Of a stretch of DNA of 34,993 bases, positions 24,042 through 33,368 are shown piece after piece. The notes below the pieces were generated by a model. That model saw only the letters and a list, made by a program, of their open reading frames with translations, was not told where the DNA came from and searched no databases. Origin of the DNA: Methylotenera sp. GTDB lineage: Bacteria; Pseudomonadota; Gammaproteobacteria; Burkholderiales; Methylophilaceae. Numbering within the stretch: position 1 is the first letter of the stretch; each line of letters starts with the position of its first letter. The stretch spans positions 1 through 34,993 of the forward strand of contig NZ_JAQSDC010000018.1 in the NCBI RefSeq assembly GCF_029945705.1. Reading direction: 5' to 3'. The position numbers and the translations under genes were made by a program.

Positions 24042-24815
24042 CTAGTTAGCTACAGCATGCCTAAATAAACGGAAGAAGTTATTGGTAGTTGCTTCTGAAA
24101 CCTCTTCCAATGAAATACCGCGCAAACGAGCAATCTCTTCGGCCACATGTTTTACGTAACTCGGTTGATTGGTTTTGCCGCGATATGGCATGGGGGCTAA
24201 GTATGGGGAATCTGTTTCTACCAACATTTTGTCTAATGGAACTTGCATTGCAACTTCTTTAATCGTAAGTGCATTTTTGAAAGTCACAATACCAGAAAAT
24301 GAAATGTAAAAGCCCAATTCAATGGCTTGCAGCGCCACATCTAGGTTTTCAGTAAAACAATGCATTACCCCGCCCACTTGCTGGGCGTTTTCTTCACGCA
24401 TAATACGTAAAGTGTCTTCAGCTGAACTGCGGGTATGAATCACTAACGGCTTGCCGCAAGCAATAGCGGCACGAATATGCGTACGAAAACGTGTACGCTG
24501 CCACTCTAAATCCCCCGTTAATCTAAAGTAATCTAGACCAGTTTCGCCAATTGCAATAATTTTTGGATGATCCGCAAGCTTGAGAAGCTCATCCACACTA
24601 GGTTCGTCAATATCTTCGTAATCAGGATGCACGCCCACAGATGCATAAAAGTTATCGTTAGTTTCAGCTAAAGCGAGTACTTGTGGAAAGTCTGGCAGCG
24701 TGACGGATATACACAGTGCATGCCCTACTTTATTTTCTTGCATCGCTTGCTTGATAGCAGGCAAGTTTTCTAAAAGCTCAGGGAAATTGAGGTGGCAATG
24801 GGAATCAACAAGCAT
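24042..24815 (-). CDS. TatD-family DNase
   Basis: A 257-residue TIM-barrel metal-dependent hydrolase. Signature residues are SHCHLNFPEL (first metal His pair), AIGETGLDYFR (Glu), PLVIHTRSS (His), GVMHCFTE (His) and LVETDSPYLAP (Asp). TatD proteins are 3'-5' exonucleases or deoxyribonucleases linked to DNA repair. In this gene order (tmk, holB, pilZ, tatD) the gene is often named ycfH. All the metal ligands are present. It lies 45 bases after pilZ. Confidence 0.93.
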   Translation of the reverse strand: MLVDSHCHLNFPELLENLPAIKQAMQENKVGHALCISVTLPDFPQVLALAETNDNFYASVGVHPDYEDIDEPSVDELLKLADHPKIIAIGETGLDYFRLTGDLEWQRTRFRTHIRAAIACGKPLVIHTRSSAEDTLRIMREENAQQVGGVMHCFTENLDVALQAIELGFYISFSGIVTFKNALTIKEVAMQVPLDKMLVETDSPYLAPMPYRGKTNQPSYVKHVAEEIARLRGISLEEVSEATTNNFFRLFRHAVAN

Positions 24816-24860
24816 GTTTGGTTTTCGTAAATTACGTTATATATTGCATTGGTAAGTGTA

Positions 24861-25232
24861 TTACATCGTATGTGTAGCACGAGAGGATTTTAATGCGCTG
24901 CCAAGTAGACCTTCAATTTTATTTTTAGCTTCAATACCGCCATCTCTATCGCTAAACTGCACACCAACGCCTTGTGGCCTGCCAGCTTGAGCGGCAGGCG
25001 TTACCCATACCACATGCCCTACAACTTTCAACTTCATCGGGTCATCAATCAAACTTAATAACATAAAAACTTCTTCACCGATTTTAAAGGGCTTATTGGT
25101 AGGAATAAATAAGCCGCCACCTTTAACATAGGGCATATAAGCCGCATACAGCGCTACTTTTTCCTTAATTGCGAGCGATAAAACCCCTGGTTTTGGAGCA
25201 TTATTAGTATTTTCTGCTAGTTCTTCAGCCAT
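24861..25232 (-). CDS. pilZ: PilZ-domain protein (type IV pilus assembly)
   Basis: A 123-residue single-domain PilZ protein. The typical core VGHVVWVTPAAQAGRPQGVGVQF, preceded by GGGLFIPTNKPFKIGEEVFMLLSL, matches the PilZ of pilus biogenesis, which lies between holB and tatD in many proteobacteria. The RxxxR and D/NxSxxG residues needed for cyclic-di-GMP binding are not evident, as in the Pseudomonas pilus-type PilZ that does not bind the nucleotide. It is expected to act with PilB/FimX-type partners in the cytoplasm. Confidence 0.88.
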   Translation of the reverse strand: MAEELAENTNNAPKPGVLSLAIKEKVALYAAYMPYVKGGGLFIPTNKPFKIGEEVFMLLSLIDDPMKLKVVGHVVWVTPAAQAGRPQGVGVQFSDRDGGIEAKNKIEGLLGSALKSSRATHTM

Positions 25233-25310
25233 TATTGATCTCTACAAATTTAAATACTAGTGATAAATGTCGTGTTCTGAGTGTAACTAAAAGCTTATTT
25301 GAATGTATAA

Positions 25311-26315
25311 CTAAAAAATTCGAGTGTATTCAAGAAGCAAGCTTTCCATTTGCAATTCATGATTCAAAGGATGCAGTGCTAATTTACGCAGCGCTTCAAT
25401 TTTCTTTTGTAATTGGAATAAGCTACTCAAGTTTACCTTGTCCGCTAACGCTTGCAAAGCTTTGGTATGCATTGCATGGTAGCGCACTTGGCGCGACAAT
25501 CGCATTGCAACAATATCATAAATCCATTTTTGCAATGCAATGATGCCTGATTCCACTGAGCTGGCAATTAAGGTGGGGGCAGCAACATGTGGCTGCAATT
25601 TGCTACCAAGCGCTAATAGTCGCCATATTTCAGTTAATTGCGAGAATTGCAATTGTTCATTAAATACTTTAATTGGCGAGCCATCTAAGTAAGCGAGCTG
25701 CTCTTTAGCGTTTTGCACGCCTTGTTCGCTAAGCCAGGCTAGTGCTTGCGTATCAGTAGGCATAGGCATGTTTATTTTTTGACAACGGCTGATAATAGTG
25801 GGTAATAAGCGCTGCAATTGATGCGCCACGAGAATGAAAATAACGCCTTCTGCAGGCTCTTCAAGCATTTTAAGTAGCGCATTGGCTGAAGCTAAATTAA
25901 GTGCTTCAGCAGGATGAATAAGCACGATACGCGCGCCATCACTACGGTGGCTAGACATACTTAAAAAGTCGCTTAAATCACGAATCTGCGCAACAGAAAT
26001 TTGTGTTTTCTTCTTGGTTTTCTTTGCAACAGCACCCTCTTCATCCGCCTCAGACTCTTGCTCTGGACTCAAAAGGCGAAAATCTGGGTGACTTTCTTCT
26101 TTAAACCAATTACAACTCGAGCAAGCACCGCAAGCATGCCCTAGATCATCTTGATGCGCACATAAAAGCGACTGGCTAAGCTCTCGGGCGAAATCATATT
26201 TACCGATACCAGCTCGGCCGTACAATAACAAGGCATGCGCTCTGCGCTTGTCATCTTGATTAACGAGCTGCCAAGCTTTAGTTTGCCAAGGATAAACTTT
26301 AAAATTTGAAGTCAT
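25311..26315 (-). CDS. holB: HolB: DNA polymerase III delta' subunit
   Basis: A 334-residue clamp-loader subunit. Features seen are HALLLYGRAGIGKYDFA (a degenerate Walker A ending in Tyr, as expected for the non-hydrolysing delta' subunit), a zinc module CGACSSC, an acidic/basic insert about 85-107, RIVLIHPAEALN, SANALLKMLEEP, and the SRC motif ISRCQ (arginine finger). Delta' opens the sliding clamp with delta and DnaX. It lies 14 bases after tmk. The gap after it, to pilZ, is 78 bases and AT-rich with no clear signal. Confidence 0.95.
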   Translation of the reverse strand: MTSNFKVYPWQTKAWQLVNQDDKRRAHALLLYGRAGIGKYDFARELSQSLLCAHQDDLGHACGACSSCNWFKEESHPDFRLLSPEQESEADEEGAVAKKTKKKTQISVAQIRDLSDFLSMSSHRSDGARIVLIHPAEALNLASANALLKMLEEPAEGVIFILVAHQLQRLLPTIISRCQKINMPMPTDTQALAWLSEQGVQNAKEQLAYLDGSPIKVFNEQLQFSQLTEIWRLLALGSKLQPHVAAPTLIASSVESGIIALQKWIYDIVAMRLSRQVRYHAMHTKALQALADKVNLSSLFQLQKKIEALRKLALHPLNHELQMESLLLEYTRIF

Positions 26316-26329
26316 TTATTCTATATAAA

Positions 26330-26956
26330 TCATAACATTGAAATTACATCTTCAACTAATTGTTTAACTTCTTCCAACGGTCTATTAGCATCAATCACTC
26401 TAAATCTTGCTGGATTTTCTTTAGCACGCTGCAAATATGCATTTCTAATACGAGTAAAGAAATCTGCATTTTCACGTTCAAATTTATCTGGCTCGCGCGC
26501 ATTGGCTAGCCTTTGTATGCTCACCTCAACGGGTACATCAAACAATAGCGTGACATCCGGCTGCAAATCGCCCTGCACCCATTTTTCTAAAAGTTGAATT
26601 TTATGCACATCAACACCCTTTGCACCACACTGATATGCATAGGTGGCATCAGTAAAACGGTCGGACAGCACGTAAGCACCTCGTGACAATGCTGGCGCTA
26701 TCACGCTAGCAATATGCTCACGCCTTGCAGCAAACATTAATAAAGTTTCAGTTTCAGCATGCATGTTTTCATGCAGTAAAAGCTCACGTAATCTCTCACC
26801 TAAAGCAGTTCCGCCTGGCTCTCTAGTAGAAACTACCTCATGTCCACGAGCCTCTAGAGAAGCAATAATGCTAGCAATATGCGTGCTTTTCCCCGCGCCA
26901 TCCATGCCCTCTAAAGTGATAAATTTAGGTTTAATTCGTTGATTGGTATTAGTCAT
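26330..26956 (-). CDS. tmk: Tmk: thymidylate kinase
   Basis: A 208-residue dTMP kinase. The P-loop is EGMDGAGKST, the substrate-binding DRF motif is SDRFTDATYAYQ, and REPGG is at about 46-50. The lid segment RLANAREPDKFE follows. The enzyme phosphorylates dTMP to dTDP for DNA synthesis. It lies eight bases after mltG and 14 before holB, within the usual pabC-mltG-tmk-holB set. Confidence 0.97.
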   Translation of the reverse strand: MTNTNQRIKPKFITLEGMDGAGKSTHIASIIASLEARGHEVVSTREPGGTALGERLRELLLHENMHAETETLLMFAARREHIASVIAPALSRGAYVLSDRFTDATYAYQCGAKGVDVHKIQLLEKWVQGDLQPDVTLLFDVPVEVSIQRLANAREPDKFERENADFFTRIRNAYLQRAKENPARFRVIDANRPLEEVKQLVEDVISML

Positions 26957-26964
26957 AATTACCG

Positions 26965-27960
26965 TTATTTTTTTAATTGATATTTCACTACCGCTCGGTT
27001 ATGTTCTTCCAAGCTATTTGAAAACGCATGACTGCCATCGCCTTTACCCACAAAATACAAGGCTTTAGTACTGGCTGGGTGCAAAGCCGCTTCAATAGAA
27101 GCCAAGCCAGGCATAGCAATCGGCGTAGGCGGCAAGCCGTTGCGTGTGTAGGTATTATAAGGCGTGTCCGCGATTAAATCTTTCTTGCGGATGTTACCTT
27201 TATATTGCGCACCCATGCCATAAATAACGGTAGGGTCAGTTTGCAGTCGCATGCCTATACGCATTCTATTGATAAACACCCCTGCAATCATTGGTCGCTC
27301 AGCCGCCTTGCCAGTTTCCTTTTCGACGATAGACGCCATAATCAATGCTTGATAACTATTTTTGTATGGCAATCCTGCAGCACGCTTATTCCAAGCATCA
27401 TCGAGCTTACTTTTCATCGCATCATAACTGCGTTGCAGAATAACAGTATCCATTGTATTACGATCAAAATAGTAGGTATCTGGAAAAAACAAACCTTCTG
27501 CGACCGTGTATTCAGATCCAACTTTCTTTAATATTTCAGATTCAGAAAGCACGCTAATAGTTTGTTTTACTGTATCATTTTTTTCAAGCTTACTACGCAT
27601 TTGCGAAAATGTACGCCCTTCAATAAATGTTACGCTACCTTGTGTTGCCTTGCCATGATTTAGCGAAAGCAATAATTGATAAGGCGTTACGTTTCTATTT
27701 AAAGTGTAGTCACCCGCTTGCAAGTAAGATTCTTTGTGTAATACTTTTGCAATAATGATGAATCGCCAAGGCTCCGTTAATACGCCCTGCTGCACTAACT
27801 GATTAGCAATACTTTTTAGGCCACTTTTAGGTTGAATAGTAATTTCTTGGCTATTGGGCTGTAGTTTTAGTGAAGTCACTGCATAATAAGCCAACCAGCC
27901 AGCCAACGCCACGGTGCCCAATAAGCTTAAAAACAACCACTTTTTTATTCGTTTAATCAT
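26965..27960 (-). CDS. mltG: MltG: endolytic murein transglycosylase
   Basis: A 331-residue YceG/MltG family protein with a single N-terminal membrane anchor (WLFLSLLGTVALAGWLAYYAV), a LysM-like region, then the catalytic part. The catalytic Glu lies in ASIVEKETG. Further motifs are AGVFINRMRIGMRLQTDPTV, YNTYTRNGLPPTPIAMPG and EAALHP. It cuts nascent glycan strands and is thought to set their length. The start overlaps the pabC stop by four bases. Confidence 0.96.
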   Translation of the reverse strand: MIKRIKKWLFLSLLGTVALAGWLAYYAVTSLKLQPNSQEITIQPKSGLKSIANQLVQQGVLTEPWRFIIIAKVLHKESYLQAGDYTLNRNVTPYQLLLSLNHGKATQGSVTFIEGRTFSQMRSKLEKNDTVKQTISVLSESEILKKVGSEYTVAEGLFFPDTYYFDRNTMDTVILQRSYDAMKSKLDDAWNKRAAGLPYKNSYQALIMASIVEKETGKAAERPMIAGVFINRMRIGMRLQTDPTVIYGMGAQYKGNIRKKDLIADTPYNTYTRNGLPPTPIAMPGLASIEAALHPASTKALYFVGKGDGSHAFSNSLEEHNRAVVKYQLKK

Positions 27961-28781
27961 GCCTTCAATGCATCTCTTATATTTTTAGCTAAATTTTGTA
28001 CAGGAAATTTTTTGTGGCCAATTTTACTCACAGCCAACGCACCATATAAACTATTGCAGATAATAACTTCATCTGCCAGAGCCATTTTGGTAAACGGTAG
28101 CGACTTAATCTCGGCCTTTAAACCGAGCATACTAGCAAGCCAAATAATACGTTGCCTTGTGATACCTGCAACTCCACAGGCACTTAAGTCTGGAGTGATT
28201 AATACATCATCAAAACGTGCGAAAACATTGCTCATCGTGCATTCAATGACATTGCTTTGCTGGTCTAACATTAGGCCATCAAATAAATTCTCATCATTCC
28301 ACTCCATGCGTGCTAAAACATTCTCCAGTCGATTGAGATGTTTGATGCCAGCAAGCTTATTCTGTTCAGGCAAACGTGTTTCACATTGATGTAAATCGAC
28401 ACCTTTTATGAAAATATCCGGCGTATATTTAGGCATTGCTGATTTAATAACAACGCGTGTTGGATTGGTAATCGCTGGCGGTGCATAACCACGAGCACCC
28501 TCACCTCTAGTGATGATGATTTTAGAGACTTCTGGTTGATTTTCAGTCACTGAAAACAACTGTTGAATGTCGCTCATCAAAAGCTCTGCACTTGGGCAAA
28601 CAATACCAATCACTGCGCAATCTGCCACCAATTTCTGATAATGTAATGGCCAATGATCAGGCTGACCATTGCGCATTAACATTGTACGAAAAACGCCATC
28701 GCCATAAGCAAAACCACGATCTAATGGTGAAATTCTTTGGGTAAAGTCACCATTAATCATATAAGTATTTTTATGATTCAT
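27957..28781 (-). CDS. pabC: PabC: aminodeoxychorismate lyase
   Basis: A 274-residue fold-type IV PLP enzyme converting aminodeoxychorismate to 4-aminobenzoate and pyruvate for folate synthesis. Motifs are RGFAYGDGVFRTML near the N-terminus, the PLP lysine in GIKHLNRLENVLARMEW, IIITRGEGARGYAPP, and GVAGITRQRI. Position upstream of mltG with a 4-base overlap supports PabC over a branched-chain or D-amino acid aminotransferase. It is the first gene after the fabF terminator, so it should have its own promoter in 28782-28852. I see no confident promoter there. Confidence 0.92.
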   Translation of the reverse strand: MNHKNTYMINGDFTQRISPLDRGFAYGDGVFRTMLMRNGQPDHWPLHYQKLVADCAVIGIVCPSAELLMSDIQQLFSVTENQPEVSKIIITRGEGARGYAPPAITNPTRVVIKSAMPKYTPDIFIKGVDLHQCETRLPEQNKLAGIKHLNRLENVLARMEWNDENLFDGLMLDQQSNVIECTMSNVFARFDDVLITPDLSACGVAGITRQRIIWLASMLGLKAEIKSLPFTKMALADEVIICNSLYGALAVSKIGHKKFPVQNLAKNIRDALKA

Positions 28782-28852
28782 AAGCCGTAATTAAACCATA
28801 GCAACCGCCAATTACATAGTAGAAGCTAGCTCACCATGAGTCTGTGGGAATT

Positions 28853-28882
28853 AAAAAGCCTGCGAAATAAAGGTCGCAGGCT
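28853..28882 (-). terminator. Rho-independent terminator after fabF
   Basis: On the minus strand a 9-base-pair GC-rich stem (arm AGCCTGCGA) with an 8-base loop is followed directly by TTTTTAA. It lies 43 bases after the fabF stop and closes the fatty-acid cluster. Confidence 0.92.
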
Positions 28883-28925
28883 CATTATTGTTTCAAAAAG
28901 GAATCGAAACGGCTAAAAACTGTAG

Positions 28926-30170
28926 TTAGATCTTTTTAAACACCAAGCTACCGTTCGTACCACCAAAGCCAAAGTTATTCTTTAATGCATAAGTGATTTT
29001 CATGTCGCGTGCTGTATTTGCGCAATAGTCTAAGTCACACTCTGGATCTTGATTAAAGATATTGATAGTTGGCGGGGATACTTGGTTGTAGATAGACAGT
29101 ACAGTAAATACTGATTCCAAACCTCCAGCACCGCCAAGCAAATGACCTGTCATTGATTTAGTTGAGTTAACAACTAGTTTTTTAGAGTGATCACCAAATG
29201 CCGCTTTAATCGCATTGGTTTCGTTAGAGTCGCCTAATGGTGTAGATGTGCCATGCGCATTGATAAATTGAACTTCACTAGGGTCAATACCAGCGTTATT
29301 CATGGCATTACGCATTGATCTACGTGGCCCATCCATGTTGGGAGCGGTCATATGATAAGCATCTGCACTCATGCCATAACCGCTTAGTTCAGCATAGATT
29401 CTAGCACCACGTGCTTTGGCATGCTCATACTCTTCAAGCACCAAAACACCAGCACCCTCACCAATAACAAAACCGTCACGGTCTTTATCCCAAGGTCGGC
29501 TAGCGGTTGCAGGGTCGTCATTACGTGTAGATAACGCCCGTGAAGCTGCAAAGCCACCAACACTTAAACGGGTAATAGCGGCTTCTGCACCGCCTGCAAT
29601 CATTACATCTGCATCGCCATATTCAATCATGCGTGAAGCATCGCCAATGGAGTGCGTACCTGTTGTACAGGCCGTTACAATCGCTACATTAGGGCCTTTT
29701 AGGCCGAACATAATCGATAAATTACCTGAAATCATATTGATAATGGTGCCAGGAATAAAGAATGGTGAGATTTTGCGTGGGCCTGACTCTTGATAAAGAA
29801 TGTCAGTATCTTCAATAAATTGCATACCGCCAATGCCAGAACCAATAGAAACGCCGATACGCTCAGCATTTTCTTCTGTGACTTCAAGACCTGAATCTTT
29901 AAACGCCTCAATTCCGGCGGCTAAGCCGAATTGAATGAATGTATCCATGCGCCTAGCGTCTTTTGCTGAAATAAAATCTTCAGCATTAAAGTTTTTTACT
30001 TCACCGGCAATGGTTGAAGAAAAGGCGCTAGCATCAAATTTGGTAATTTGTGTAATGCCAGATTTACCAGCAATAATATTATCCCAAGCAGTTTTAACAC
30101 CAATACCGACCGGTGAAACTACACCAAGGCCAGTGACAACGACGCGACGTTTATTTGTAGCATTAGACAT
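28926..30170 (-). CDS. fabF: FabF: 3-oxoacyl-ACP synthase II
   Basis: A 414-residue condensing enzyme. The active-site Cys is in [12 protein letters not shown], the His pair in [12 protein letters not shown] and [10 protein letters not shown], and the C-terminus is [14 protein letters not shown]. It elongates acyl-ACP with malonyl-ACP in the cytoplasm. It directly follows acpP but with a 125-base gap holding two hairpins. All catalytic residues are present. The length and the NFGFGGTN ending fit FabF rather than FabB. Confidence 0.97.
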   Translation of the reverse strand: MSNATNKRRVVVTGLGVVSPVGIGVKTAWDNIIAGKSGITQITKFDASAFSSTIAGEVKNFNAEDFISAKDARRMDTFIQFGLAAGIEAFKDSGLEVTEENAERIGVSIGSGIGGMQFIEDTDILYQESGPRKISPFFIPGTIINMISGNLSIMFGLKGPNVAIVTACTTGTHSIGDASRMIEYGDADVMIAGGAEAAITRLSVGGFAASRALSTRNDDPATASRPWDKDRDGFVIGEGAGVLVLEEYEHAKARGARIYAELSGYGMSADAYHMTAPNMDGPRRSMRNAMNNAGIDPSEVQFINAHGTSTPLGDSNETNAIKAAFGDHSKKLVVNSTKSMTGHLLGGAGGLESVFTVLSIYNQVSPPTINIFNQDPECDLDYCANTARDMKITYALKNNFGFGGTNGSLVFKKI

Positions 30171-30194
30171 AAGAAAAGTCTCTTAGAAATGATT

Positions 30195-30239
30195 AACCCA
30201 GAAACCTTTTACAAAAAATTGTTAAATGATTTCTGGGTT
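30195..30239 (-). promoter_or_regulatory. Second hairpin between acpP and fabF
   Basis: Arms AACCCAGAAA (30195-30204) and TTTCTGGGTT (30230-30239) are perfectly complementary over 10 bases with a 25-base loop. On the minus strand it is followed by AATC and not by a T-run, so it is more likely an mRNA-stability or processing element than a full terminator. Confidence 0.55.
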
Positions 30240-30258
30240 TTGCAGCAATTGCAAGGAA

Positions 30259-30282
30259 TTAGCCACTGGTACCAGTGGCTAA
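30259..30282 (-). promoter_or_regulatory. 24-base perfect palindrome after acpP
   Basis: Half-site TTAGCCACTGGT followed by its exact complement. As RNA it makes a very stable hairpin 13 bases after the acpP stop. The minus strand then reads TTCCTTGC, which is a weak U-tract. It probably acts as a partial terminator or a 3' stabiliser, allowing far more acpP than fabF mRNA. Confidence 0.7.
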
Positions 30283-30295
30283 CGCCTATATGAAT

Positions 30296-30532
30296 TTATT
30301 TTAAGTTCGTATTGATGTAATCAATCGCTAGTTGAACTGTAGTGATTTTTTCTGCTTCTTCATCAGGAATTTCACAGTCAAATTCTTCTTCTAGTGCCAT
30401 TACAAGCTCAACGGTATCGAGCGAATCTGCACCTAAATCATCTACAAATGATGATGCGTTTTTCACATCAGCTTCATTTGCACCAAGTTGCTCAGTAACA
30501 ATTTTTTTAACACGTTGTTCGATGTCAGACAT
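30296..30532 (-). CDS. acpP: AcpP: acyl carrier protein
   Basis: A 78-residue, strongly acidic protein with the phosphopantetheine attachment motif GADSLD (Ser near residue 37) and the helix-2 sequence [13 protein letters not shown]. It carries growing acyl chains for all Fab enzymes and for PlsX. Its ribosome site, AGGGG, is strong and suits the very high expression of this protein. A predicted promoter of its own and a 5' hairpin lie upstream. Confidence 0.98.
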   Translation of the reverse strand: MSDIEQRVKKIVTEQLGANEADVKNASSFVDDLGADSLDTVELVMALEEEFDCEIPDEEAEKITTVQLAIDYINTNLK

Positions 30533-30560
30533 CTAAATACCCCTTTAATTAAAAAATAGC

Positions 30561-30615
30561 TATATATAGAATCTATATATAAAAATATAGTACAGCTAAG
30601 ACGATATTCTACCAA
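30561..30615 (-). promoter_or_regulatory. acpP promoter and 5' stem-loop
   Basis: On the minus strand TTGGTA (30615-30610), 17 bases, TACTAT (30592-30587): 4/6 matches to each consensus. The expected start near 30580 coincides with the edge of a 21-base palindrome (30561-30581, arm TATATATAGA). The acpP mRNA would thus begin with a stem-loop, a known way to slow 5' decay. Confidence 0.45.
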
Positions 30616-30641
30616 AACTCAAGCAGAATATAAAAAAACTT

Positions 30642-31382
30642 TTACACCATTAACATGCCGCCATTTACATGAATTGTTTCACCCGTAATATAAGCTGCAT
30701 TTGGTGAGGCAAGAAATGCTACGGTAGCGGCAATCTCTTTAACATTACCCAAGCGCCCTGCTGGAATGCGCGCAAGCATTTTAGCTGTCACTTCTTCAGG
30801 CAATTCAGCCGTCATGTCAGTATCAATAAAGCCTGGCGCGACACAATTCACAGTAATGCCTCGGCTGCCAACTTCTGCAGCTAATGACTTGGTAAAGCCT
30901 GTCATACCAGCTTTTGCCGCTGCGTAATTCGTTTGGCCAGCATTGCCCATATGACCTACTACAGATGAAATGCTGATAATACGTCCTGTACGTGCTTTCA
31001 TCATTGGGCGCAGTACCGCTTGGCTCATGCGGAAAACTGACGTTAAATTCGTGCTGATGACATCATCCCAATCTTCATCCTTCATGCGCATCAACAGCGT
31101 ATCACGAGTAATGCCCGCATTATTCACTAAAATGCTCACATCACCATATTTTTCACCGATAGTTTTTAATGTCGCTGCTACCTGTGCAGCATCATTGACA
31201 TTTAACGCCATGCCTTCGCCTTTGATATTTGCGCTGGCAAAAGTATTGCTGATTGAAGTTGCTCCATTTTCTGAAGTTGCTGTTCCAATAACGATAGCAC
31301 CTTGTTCGCCTAGCGCTTGCGCAATGGCAGCACCAATGCCACGGCTTGCACCAGTAACTAAAGCAATTTGTCCAGTTAACAT
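30642..31382 (-). CDS. fabG: FabG: 3-oxoacyl-ACP reductase
   Basis: A 246-residue short-chain dehydrogenase. The NADPH-binding motif is TGASRGIGAAIA, followed by NNAGITRD, the catalytic Ser in ISSVVGHMGN, the Tyr-xxx-Lys in NYAAAKAG, and the C-terminal GGMLMV that is typical of FabG. It reduces 3-oxoacyl-ACP in chain elongation. It lies between fabD and acpP with 57- and 109-base gaps. Confidence 0.97.
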   Translation of the reverse strand: MLTGQIALVTGASRGIGAAIAQALGEQGAIVIGTATSENGATSISNTFASANIKGEGMALNVNDAAQVAATLKTIGEKYGDVSILVNNAGITRDTLLMRMKDEDWDDVISTNLTSVFRMSQAVLRPMMKARTGRIISISSVVGHMGNAGQTNYAAAKAGMTGFTKSLAAEVGSRGITVNCVAPGFIDTDMTAELPEEVTAKMLARIPAGRLGNVKEIAATVAFLASPNAAYITGETIHVNGGMLMV

Positions 31383-31439
31383 GTTAACCCTTTGTTTAAA
31401 TTATATTTTTCTGTAATCAAGCTATTGAATCAATCTATC

Positions 31440-32366
31440 TTAAAGTTGGCTTTGAAACTCATTTAAAGCCTCATTATTGGTCAGTGCTACGCATGGCAAT
31501 TCAGCTACGATACGCTTGGTTAGGCCAGCTAAAACTTTACCTGGACCACACTCGGCAGCCTGTGTAATGCCTTGTGCATGAATAGCTTGCACTGTTTCGA
31601 CCCAGCGCACTGGGCTATATAGTTGACGAACTAACGCATCTTTTATTTTTTCGGCATCTTGGTAGGCTGCAACATCTGCATTTTGTATGACTGAGATTTG
31701 TGGCGCATTGACCGTTACATTTTTCAAGTATTCTGTAAACTTTACTGCAGCTGGTTTCATCAGTGCACAATGAGACGGTACGCTTACAGGCAATGGTAAA
31801 GCACGTTTAGCGCCCTTCGCTTTTGCTAGCTCCATGCCACGCTCTACTGCTGCTTTATTGCCAGCAATGACCACTTGACCTGGCGAATTAAAGTTTACCG
31901 CTTCTAGCACTTCATTTTGCGCGGCGTCTGCACAGACTTCACGCACCATAGCGTCATCCAAACCGAGTATTGCCGCCATTGCACCAACACCCGCAGGCAC
32001 TGCGCTTTGCATCACCTCTGCACGGTAACGCACTAAGGGAAGTGCATCAGCAAATGATAAAGCACCAGATGCAACCAAAGCCGTAAATTCACCAAGACTG
32101 TGACCAGCCAACACACTTGGGAGCTTATCAGCAGAGGCTTGCCACGCGCGCCATGTAGCAATCCCAGCAATCAGCATAATAGGCTGAGTATTAGTTGTTT
32201 CGTTAATGGCTTCATTAGGCTCGGTAGCCATGGTCCAGAAATTAAGACCTAGAATGTCAGAGGCTTCAGCAAACGTATCGCGAATAATGGCTGACTCGCC
32301 AAAACCATTCATCATACCAACGGATTGAGAGCCTTGACCAGGAAATAGAAATGCAAATTTATTCAT
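31440..32366 (-). CDS. fabD: FabD: malonyl-CoA:ACP transacylase
   Basis: A 308-residue acyltransferase. It begins FAFLFPGQGSQSVGM. The nucleophile Ser is in LAGHSLGEFTALVASG, the catalytic His in VPSHCALMKPA, and GPGKVLAGL is near the C-terminus. It loads malonyl units onto AcpP. Downstream order fabG-acpP-fabF is the usual one. Length and all motifs are normal. Confidence 0.97.
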   Translation of the reverse strand: MNKFAFLFPGQGSQSVGMMNGFGESAIIRDTFAEASDILGLNFWTMATEPNEAINETTNTQPIMLIAGIATWRAWQASADKLPSVLAGHSLGEFTALVASGALSFADALPLVRYRAEVMQSAVPAGVGAMAAILGLDDAMVREVCADAAQNEVLEAVNFNSPGQVVIAGNKAAVERGMELAKAKGAKRALPLPVSVPSHCALMKPAAVKFTEYLKNVTVNAPQISVIQNADVAAYQDAEKIKDALVRQLYSPVRWVETVQAIHAQGITQAAECGPGKVLAGLTKRIVAELPCVALTNNEALNEFQSQL

Positions 32367-32417
32367 AGATTTTTACTGCTAATTATGTGGTTACTAATTA
32401 TTTTATATAGCGACAAT

Positions 32418-33368
32418 TTAATACTTAATTAAGGCTGAACCCCAAGTAAAGCCGCCGCCAAAAGCTTCCATTAAAATGGTTTCGCCACGTTTAATACGTC
32501 CATCACGAACGGCCGTGTCTAGTGCTAACGGTATAGAGGCAGCCGATGTATTACCGTGTTTATCCACGGTGACCACTACATTATCCATGCTCATATCTAG
32601 TTTTTTGGCAGTCGCTTGTAAAATACGAATATTGGCTTGATGCGGTACCAACCAATCAATATCAGATTTTTGCATGCCATTCGCTTCTAGCGTTTCATCC
32701 ACGATAGCATCTAACGTGTTGACTGCAACCTTAAACACGCCATTGCCTTCCATCACAACGGTATCGCGACCATTTGGATCTTCGCTGCGAGGCACATGCA
32801 ACATTTTTTCATAACTTCCATCTGCGTGCAAATGTGTAGAAATAATACCCTGCTCATCACTGGCTTGCAAAATGACCGCACCAGCGCCATCGCCCCACAA
32901 AATGCAATTGCCACGATTAGTCCAGTCAACTATCCGTGAGAATGCTTCCGCACCAATCACTAAAGCGCATTTAGCAGCGCTAGATTTTATAAAGTTATCG
33001 GCTGTGGCAATTGCGTAAACAAAGCCACTGCAAACAGCTTGAATATCAAATGCAGGACAACCCGCAATGCCAAGTTTATTTTGCAATATCACCGCAGTAC
33101 TAGGGAAAATCTTATCAGGCGTTGTCGTGGCGACAATAATCAAATCAATATCGCTAGCCTGAATACCAGCCGCTTCAATGGCATTTCTTGAAGCATGCAA
33201 TGCTAAATCGCTGGTAAACTCATCATCTGCAACAATATGGCGCTCACGAATACCTGTGCGTGAAAAAATCCACTCGTCTGTAGTATCAACCATGCTTTCT
33301 AAATCAGCATTGGTGAGTATTTTTTTTGGGAGATAGCTCCCTGTTCCTGCAATTCTGGAATTCGTCAT
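32418..33368 (-). CDS. fabH: FabH: 3-oxoacyl-ACP synthase III
   Basis: A 316-residue initiating condensing enzyme. The catalytic Cys is in [11 protein letters not shown], the His in VPHQANIRI, and the Asn in [12 protein letters not shown]. The N-terminus [17 protein letters not shown] is typical. It joins acetyl-CoA with malonyl-ACP. The start overlaps the plsX stop by four bases. The ending [14 protein letters not shown] is intact. Confidence 0.98.
   Translation of the reverse strand: MTNSRIAGTGSYLPKKILTNADLESMVDTTDEWIFSRTGIRERHIVADDEFTSDLALHASRNAIEAAGIQASDIDLIIVATTTPDKIFPSTAVILQNKLGIAGCPAFDIQAVCSGFVYAIATADNFIKSSAAKCALVIGAEAFSRIVDWTNRGNCILWGDGAGAVILQASDEQGIISTHLHADGSYEKMLHVPRSEDPNGRDTVVMEGNGVFKVAVNTLDAIVDETLEANGMQKSDIDWLVPHQANIRILQATAKKLDMSMDNVVVTVDKHGNTSAASIPLALDTAVRDGRIKRGETILMEAFGGGFTWGSALIKY

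Noticed and set aside
33011-33017. TTGCGTA heptamer resembling the fmd operator half-site
   Set aside because: It lies inside fabH coding sequence, has no inverted partner two bases away and none of the flanking blocks.
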